Assembly: GCA_003566215.1 (NCBI GenBank)
Contig: PXEJ01000067.1
Coordinates: 1 to 8,347 of the forward strand
Origin: Cyanobacteria bacterium T3Sed10_376R1m
GTDB lineage: Bacteria; Cyanobacteriota; Cyanobacteriia; Cyanobacteriales; Cyanobacteriaceae
Direction of reading: 5' to 3'
DNA length: 8,347 bases
The stretch's first letter is position 1, and each line of letters starts with the position of its first letter. Of the stretch, positions 5,643 to 8,347 are shown one piece after another. A program made the translations under genes and the position numbers. A model generated the notes under the pieces. That model worked only from the letters and a program-made list of their open reading frames with translations. It searched no databases and had not been told where the DNA came from.

Positions 5643-6917
5643 TTAGATTAAATTTCTATGGGTGAAGCCCTTAGCATCACTGCCACTATAGGTGTCACAA
5701 ATTTCCCCATTGCCTCTTAATTGATATTTATAGGTTACTAATCCTTCTAAGCCCACAGGTCCTCTGGGGGGCATTTTTTGGGTGCTGATGCCTACTTCTG
5801 CTCCGAAGCCATAACGAAATCCATCGGCAAAACGGGTGGAACAGTTATGATATACTCCAGCACTATCGACTTGATTGAAGAAAATTTCAGCTTTGTCTTG
5901 ATTTTCGGTAACGATGCCGTCTGTATGTTTTGAGCCGTAATGATTAATATGATCGATCGCACTTCCTAAATTATCTACAATTTTAATAGAGATAATTAAA
6001 TCACTGTATTCGGTTTGCCAATCTTCTTGAGTTACCTTCCCACAGTCAATAATTGCTTGGGTGGCACTATCTCCTTTTAATTCAACTCCTTTATCTTTCA
6101 AAGCAACGGCAACGGTTGGCAAAAATTGAGTTGCGATCGCACGATGAACTAATAAAGTTTCAACGGCATTACAAGCAGAAGGATATTGAGTTTTAGAATC
6201 CACCGTAATATTAATAGCTTTATTTAAATCGGCGGATTCATCAATAAATAGATGACAAATACCCTCAGCATGACCTAAGACGGGAATTTTGGTATTTTCT
6301 TGCACATAACGGACAAATTCATTAGAACCCCGAGGAATAATTAAATCCACATACTCATCCAAGGAAAGAAGGGTTTTAATTTCCTCTCTGGTAGTTAACA
6401 ACTGTACAGCATTGGGGTTAACCTCAGTCTTTTCTAGGGCTTGGTGGATGATTTTCACTAAAGTAGTGCAAGTGTTGATAGCTTCCTTGCCTCCTTTTAA
6501 AATTACCCCATTGCCCGATTTTATCGCCAAACTGGTAATCTGAATCAAAGCATCGGGACGCGCCTCAAAGATAACCCCCAACACCCCTAAAGGGCAACTA
6601 ATACGGCTTAAAATCAATCCTTGATCAAGCTCTCTTTTTAAGGTTGTAGTGCCGATGGGGTCAGCTAATTTTGCCACATCTCGTACCCCTGCGATCGCAC
6701 TTTTTAACTTATTTTTCCCCAACAGTAAACGAGCGGACAAAGCCTTCGATATTAACCCCTCAGAGCTACGACAATCTTCATTATTCGCTTCAATAATTTC
6801 TTTTTGATGATTTTCGAGGGCAAGGGCGATCGCCTCAAGGGCATTATTTCGAGCCTCCCCAGATAGTATAGCTAACTGTTGTGCCGCCGTGCGAGTTTTT
6901 TGGGCAATTTCCTTCAT
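5643..6917 (-). CDS. proA: Gamma-glutamyl phosphate reductase
   Basis: ProA reduces gamma-glutamyl phosphate with NADPH to glutamate semialdehyde, the second step of proline synthesis, and acts in the cytoplasm next to ProB, which is not in this window. The 424 residues are the usual length. Seen in order: a helical N-terminus with TAAQQLA (11-17), [20 protein letters not shown] (108-127), [14 protein letters not shown] (133-146), [11 protein letters not shown] (192-202), [12 protein letters not shown] (215-226), [12 protein letters not shown] (245-256) with the probable catalytic Cys249, and a C-terminal block [24 protein letters not shown]. No key block is missing. Three HIP1 octamers (6133-6140, 6691-6698, 6826-6833) lie inside. 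The gene is divergent from leuD; the ATG lacks a Shine-Dalgarno, and heptamer repeats fill the promoter region. Confidence 0.96.
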   Translation of the reverse strand: MKEIAQKTRTAAQQLAILSGEARNNALEAIALALENHQKEIIEANNEDCRSSEGLISKALSARLLLGKNKLKSAIAGVRDVAKLADPIGTTTLKRELDQGLILSRISCPLGVLGVIFEARPDALIQITSLAIKSGNGVILKGGKEAINTCTTLVKIIHQALEKTEVNPNAVQLLTTREEIKTLLSLDEYVDLIIPRGSNEFVRYVQENTKIPVLGHAEGICHLFIDESADLNKAINITVDSKTQYPSACNAVETLLVHRAIATQFLPTVAVALKDKGVELKGDSATQAIIDCGKVTQEDWQTEYSDLIISIKIVDNLGSAIDHINHYGSKHTDGIVTENQDKAEIFFNQVDSAGVYHNCSTRFADGFRYGFGAEVGISTQKMPPRGPVGLEGLVTYKYQLRGNGEICDTYSGSDAKGFTHRNLI

Positions 6918-6926
6918 AAATTAAAA

Positions 6927-6954
6927 GTGTACAGTGAACGATGAACAGTGTACA
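6927..6954 (+). repeat. Four heptamers (GTGTACA/GTGAACG type)
   Basis: GTGTACA, GTGAACG, ATGAACA and GTGTACA run without gaps over 28 bp. The array starts ten bases upstream of the proA ATG and would lie in its leader. The two end units each contain the palindrome TGTACA. Confidence 0.6.
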
Positions 6955-6976
6955 ATTACAACTAAAAATAAACGTT

Positions 6977-7004
6977 ATATTAATTGTTAACCGTCAATTG
7001 TCAA
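6977..7004 (-). promoter_or_regulatory. Candidate proA promoter using a repeat unit as -35
   Basis: On the minus strand TTGACA (6999-7004), a 16-bp spacer and TAATAT (6977-6982) form a plausible promoter. The -35 is perfect and is supplied by one unit of the heptamer array at 6993-7014. On the opposite strand TATATT (6976-6981) could be the leuD -10, with no good -35. The two promoters would then overlap. Confidence 0.4.
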
Positions 7005-7014
7005 TTGTCAATTG
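6993..7014 (+). repeat. Three GTCAATT heptamers
   Basis: Three perfect GTCAATT units plus a final G make a 7-bp tandem. Read on the minus strand it is AATTGAC, the same family as the array at 2740-2760. It ends 9 bases before the leuD ATG, and its last TTG could be misread as a start codon. Confidence 0.75.
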
Positions 7015-7023
7015 CCTAAAAGT

Positions 7024-7608
7024 ATGAGTGAAAGAAAAATAGTAACAGGTCAAGGTATTCCCCTCGTTGGCAACGATATAGACACAGATCGAATTATTCC
7101 TGCCCGTTTTTTACGTTGTGTCACCTTTGACGGCTTAGGAGAACAAGCCTTCGCCGATGACAAGGCTTCAAACCCAAACCATCCCTTTAATTTACCTCAA
7201 TATCAAAAGGCTAAAATTTTAGTGGTTAACGCCAATTTTGGTTGTGGCTCAAGTCGTGAACACGCCCCCCAAGCCATTGCCCGTTGGGGGATAGATGCGA
7301 TTGTGGGGGAAAGTTTTGCCGAGATTTTCTTCGGAAATTGTCTTACCATGGGAGTCCCCTGTGTTACTACCAGCTCTGCCAATGTCAAGAGTATTCAAAA
7401 TTTACTTAAAGAGAATCCCCAAGCCAAAATGACCCTTGATTTAGAAGATATGCAAGTGAAATGTGGACGTTATAGTAGTGCGGTAAAAATGGATTCTGGA
7501 GCTAGAAGTATGCTAGTTTCTGGAAAGTGGGACACCTGTGGTTTATTAACTAAAAATATCGCTCAAGTTCAAGATACCGCTACCAAACTACCCTATATTA
7601 CTTGGTAG
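7024..7608 (+). CDS. leuD: 3-isopropylmalate dehydratase, small subunit
   Basis: LeuD pairs with the Fe-S-bearing LeuC, not in this window, to isomerise 2-isopropylmalate to 3-isopropylmalate in leucine synthesis. From the ATG the protein has 194 residues, normal for the family. The swivel-domain signatures are clear: GNDIDTDRIIPARFL (16-30), ILVVNANFGCGSSREHAPQAI (65-85), then IVGESFAEIFFGNC. The short insertion FADDKASNPNHPF (43-55) resembles other cyanobacterial LeuD proteins. The frame extends four codons upstream to TTG at 7012, but that codon lies inside a heptamer repeat, so ATG 7024 is preferred. No ribosome site is visible for either. The gene shares a ~106-bp divergent promoter region with proA. 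Confidence 0.95.
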   Translation: MSERKIVTGQGIPLVGNDIDTDRIIPARFLRCVTFDGLGEQAFADDKASNPNHPFNLPQYQKAKILVVNANFGCGSSREHAPQAIARWGIDAIVGESFAEIFFGNCLTMGVPCVTTSSANVKSIQNLLKENPQAKMTLDLEDMQVKCGRYSSAVKMDSGARSMLVSGKWDTCGLLTKNIAQVQDTATKLPYITW

Positions 7609-7643
7609 AGTTCAATCGTCCTTATCTTCATTGAACCTATTTA

Positions 7644-7698
7644 GGGGAGGTAGATGTTACCATCCATCATCCCCCAATCGGAAACCCGAGGTGGATAG
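7644..7698 (+). ncRNA. GC-rich structured segment, possible small RNA or leader peptide
   Basis: Outer arms GGGGA (7644-7648) and TCCCC (7670-7674) enclose an inner hairpin GATG-TTAC-CATC (7653-7664). A second hairpin TCGG-AAAC-CCGA (7678-7689) follows. The segment also reads as a 14-codon frame, MLPSIIPQSETRGG, from ATG 7654 to TAG 7696-7698, behind GGGGAGG (7644-7650). Both the ribosome site and the ATG would be paired. The CGGAAAC loop faintly recalls the cyanobacterial Yfr2 sRNA family, from memory and unchecked. No intrinsic terminator follows. Confidence 0.25.
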
Positions 7699-7719
7699 AG
7701 TCGAGGTAAGTTTAACTAA

Positions 7720-7850
7720 GGTCTGCTGAAAAAGTCTTAGACTCAATATTGTATTACAAGTGCAAATATTTTTGGGATTTTTGCATAAACAAATATATAG
7801 TATCTGTACAGAAAACAAAAGTAAAACTTATCAAAAGTTCCCTTTTCAAT
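7720..7850 (+). mobile_element. End of a repeat/insertion-sequence-like element, relative of 4092-4281
   Basis: It starts with GGTCTGCTGAAAAAGTC and shares several blocks, in the same order, with the minus strand of 4092-4281, including the 15-mer ACAAAAGTAAAACTT at 7815-7829. A TGTACAG-containing stretch and extra internal bases make this copy longer. Its far end is uncertain; GTCTTTCGGCAGTGC (8004-8018) is a weak match to the reverse complement of the terminus. It may be the left flank of the element carrying the transposase at 8196, or an independent remnant. Confidence 0.45.
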
Positions 7851-7852
7851 TG

Positions 7853-7874
7853 TTTTTGTCATTTTTGACAAAAA
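7853..7874. repeat. Perfect 9-bp hairpin with TTTT loop
   Basis: TTTTTGTCA (7853-7861) and TGACAAAAA (7866-7874) are exact reverse complements around four T. On both strands the 3' side of the stem ends in A rather than T, so it is not an intrinsic terminator. A related TTTTTTGACAGAAAA motif occurs on the minus strand of the element at 4092-4281, which suggests it belongs to that repeat family. Confidence 0.5.
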
Positions 7875-8015
7875 AGCACCCTTAATACTCTTCTTAATAT
7901 CCCCATTAAGTTCATTACTGAAATAACTATCGCTACTTTATTTTTTGATGTTTCTTTTAATTTTGTGTTGATTAAATTTAGTCCATATCTTCTGCTTGGT
8001 GAGTCTTTCGGCAGT

Positions 8016-8036
8016 GCGGAGTCGCATCCGCTTTTT
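8016..8036 (+). terminator. Terminator-like GC hairpin with T-run
   Basis: GCGGA (8016-8020) pairs with TCCGC (8027-8031) around a 6-base loop, followed by TTTTT. The stem is short but GC-rich. It lies 160 bp before the transposase and could block transcripts coming from leuD or flanking DNA. Confidence 0.35.
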
Positions 8037-8152
8037 CCTTCTCCAAATTCCCCATCTATTCAACTTCTTAATTTAATTTGTTATGTAACTTTACTTCTGT
8101 AGTTTAGACTAAATGTAGAGAGGAATGAGAAAGGGAAAGACATAAAAGGAAA

Positions 8153-8197
8153 ATAGAGAGAAAATATAAATAAGCAAAAATAAAATCTTCTCTCTAT
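8153..8197 (+). promoter_or_regulatory. Inverted repeat that would bury the transposase start codon
   Basis: ATAGAGAGAA (8153-8162) is the exact reverse complement of TTCTCTCTAT (8188-8197), and the last two bases are the A and T of the ATG. In RNA this 10-bp stem with a 25-base AT-rich loop would hide the translation start. No ribosome site precedes the ATG. Confidence 0.5.
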
Positions 8198-8347
8198 GAA
8201 CAAATATAGCAGACTGGAAAATTTCCGTCATGATACCTATGAAATGTTAGTCAAAGGTAAAGATGCCACTTTTCAATTGATGGATAGTGTTATGACCACG
8301 GAAAATGCTCGTAGTTTGGCAGATTTTTCTTTATCACCTTTTTTCCA
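8196..8347 (+). CDS. Transposase, N-terminal fragment (runs off the right edge)
   Basis: Fifty codons are visible: a polar start (MNKYSRLENFRHDTYEML), then GKDATFQLMDSVMTTENAR and SLADFSLSPFF. The pattern FR..TY..L..GKDA.F.LMD.V......SLA..SLSP.F recalls the N-terminus of cyanobacterial DDE transposases of the IS701/IS4-like group; the family call is from memory and tentative. The DDE catalytic core lies outside the window, so intactness cannot be judged. The ATG is the first in the frame and fits the pattern, but the bases before it are CTTCTCTCT rather than a ribosome site and are complementary to an upstream run (8153-8162). The context is IS-like repeats, not host operon DNA. Confidence 0.68.
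   Translation, partial: MNKYSRLENFRHDTYEMLVKGKDATFQLMDSVMTTENARSLADFSLSPFF

Larger units (their letters stand above)
7609..8195. other. leuD-transposase intergenic region (587 bp), accessory in character
   Basis: No ordinary gene is supported. From left to right it holds a GC-rich structured segment with a 14-codon frame (7644-7698), the end of a repeat element (from 7720), a perfect AT-rich hairpin (7853-7874), a short GC-rich hairpin with a T-run (8016-8036), and a purine-rich leader in front of the transposase start. The sharp local changes in base composition suggest several insertions or remnants. Confidence 0.55.

Noticed and set aside
7012..7023. TTG-initiated extension of LeuD
   Set aside because: The TTG is part of the GTCAATT heptamer array, and an ATG follows four codons later at the usual family start.
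7203..7388. Open frame of 61 codons on the minus strand inside leuD
   Set aside because: It is opposite the most conserved part of LeuD and has no independent support.
1..8347. CRISPR array, tRNA or rRNA genes, prophage or defence genes
   Set aside because: No regularly spaced direct repeats, tRNA cloverleaf sequence, rRNA sequence or defence-type proteins were seen on either strand.

Overview
The window is about 8.3 kb of AT-rich chromosomal DNA from a cyanobacterium. The left edge holds the first codons of allophycocyanin alpha (apcA). A SipA-type protein, a cyanobacterial DUF98 chorismate lyase, heptanucleotide intergenic repeats and six copies of the HIP1 octamer GCGATCGC point the same way. 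The low GC content and gene mix would fit a unicellular Cyanobacterium/Geminocystis-like lineage, but that placement is inference.

Layout. At 1-50 is the 5' end of apcA, reading leftwards with a GGAGGA ribosome site and a long upstream region. At 448-3649 four genes read rightwards: queA (queuosine tRNA modification), a SRPBCC-like conserved protein, a chorismate lyase (4-hydroxybenzoate for plastoquinone) that seems to start at TTG behind its own promoter, and a DUF1963/YwqG-like protein. At 3821-6917 three genes read leftwards: sipA, a long-form sirohydrochlorin chelatase (cbiX/sirB) with an MxCxxC motif and a His-rich tail, and proA. leuD starts divergently from proA at 7024. The last 740 bases are an accessory, insertion-sequence-like stretch ending in the first 50 codons of a transposase that runs off the window.

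How the genes fit together. They are mostly unlinked housekeeping functions: tRNA modification, quinone precursor, tetrapyrrole metal insertion, proline and leucine synthesis, and light or nutrient stress signalling (SipA). I see no single operon with a common theme; most genes are separated by 80-360 bp and probably have their own promoters.

The non-coding DNA holds the more unusual material. A ~190-bp element with imperfect inverted ends lies between sipA and cbiX, and a relative of it lies in opposite orientation after leuD. A 10-bp hairpin would bury the transposase start codon. A GC-rich structured segment after leuD carries a near-perfect Shine-Dalgarno and a 14-codon frame. Within queA the coding strand switches from G/T-rich to A/C-rich. 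I do not see a defence system, CRISPR array, biosynthetic cluster or other clearly new multi-gene system here.
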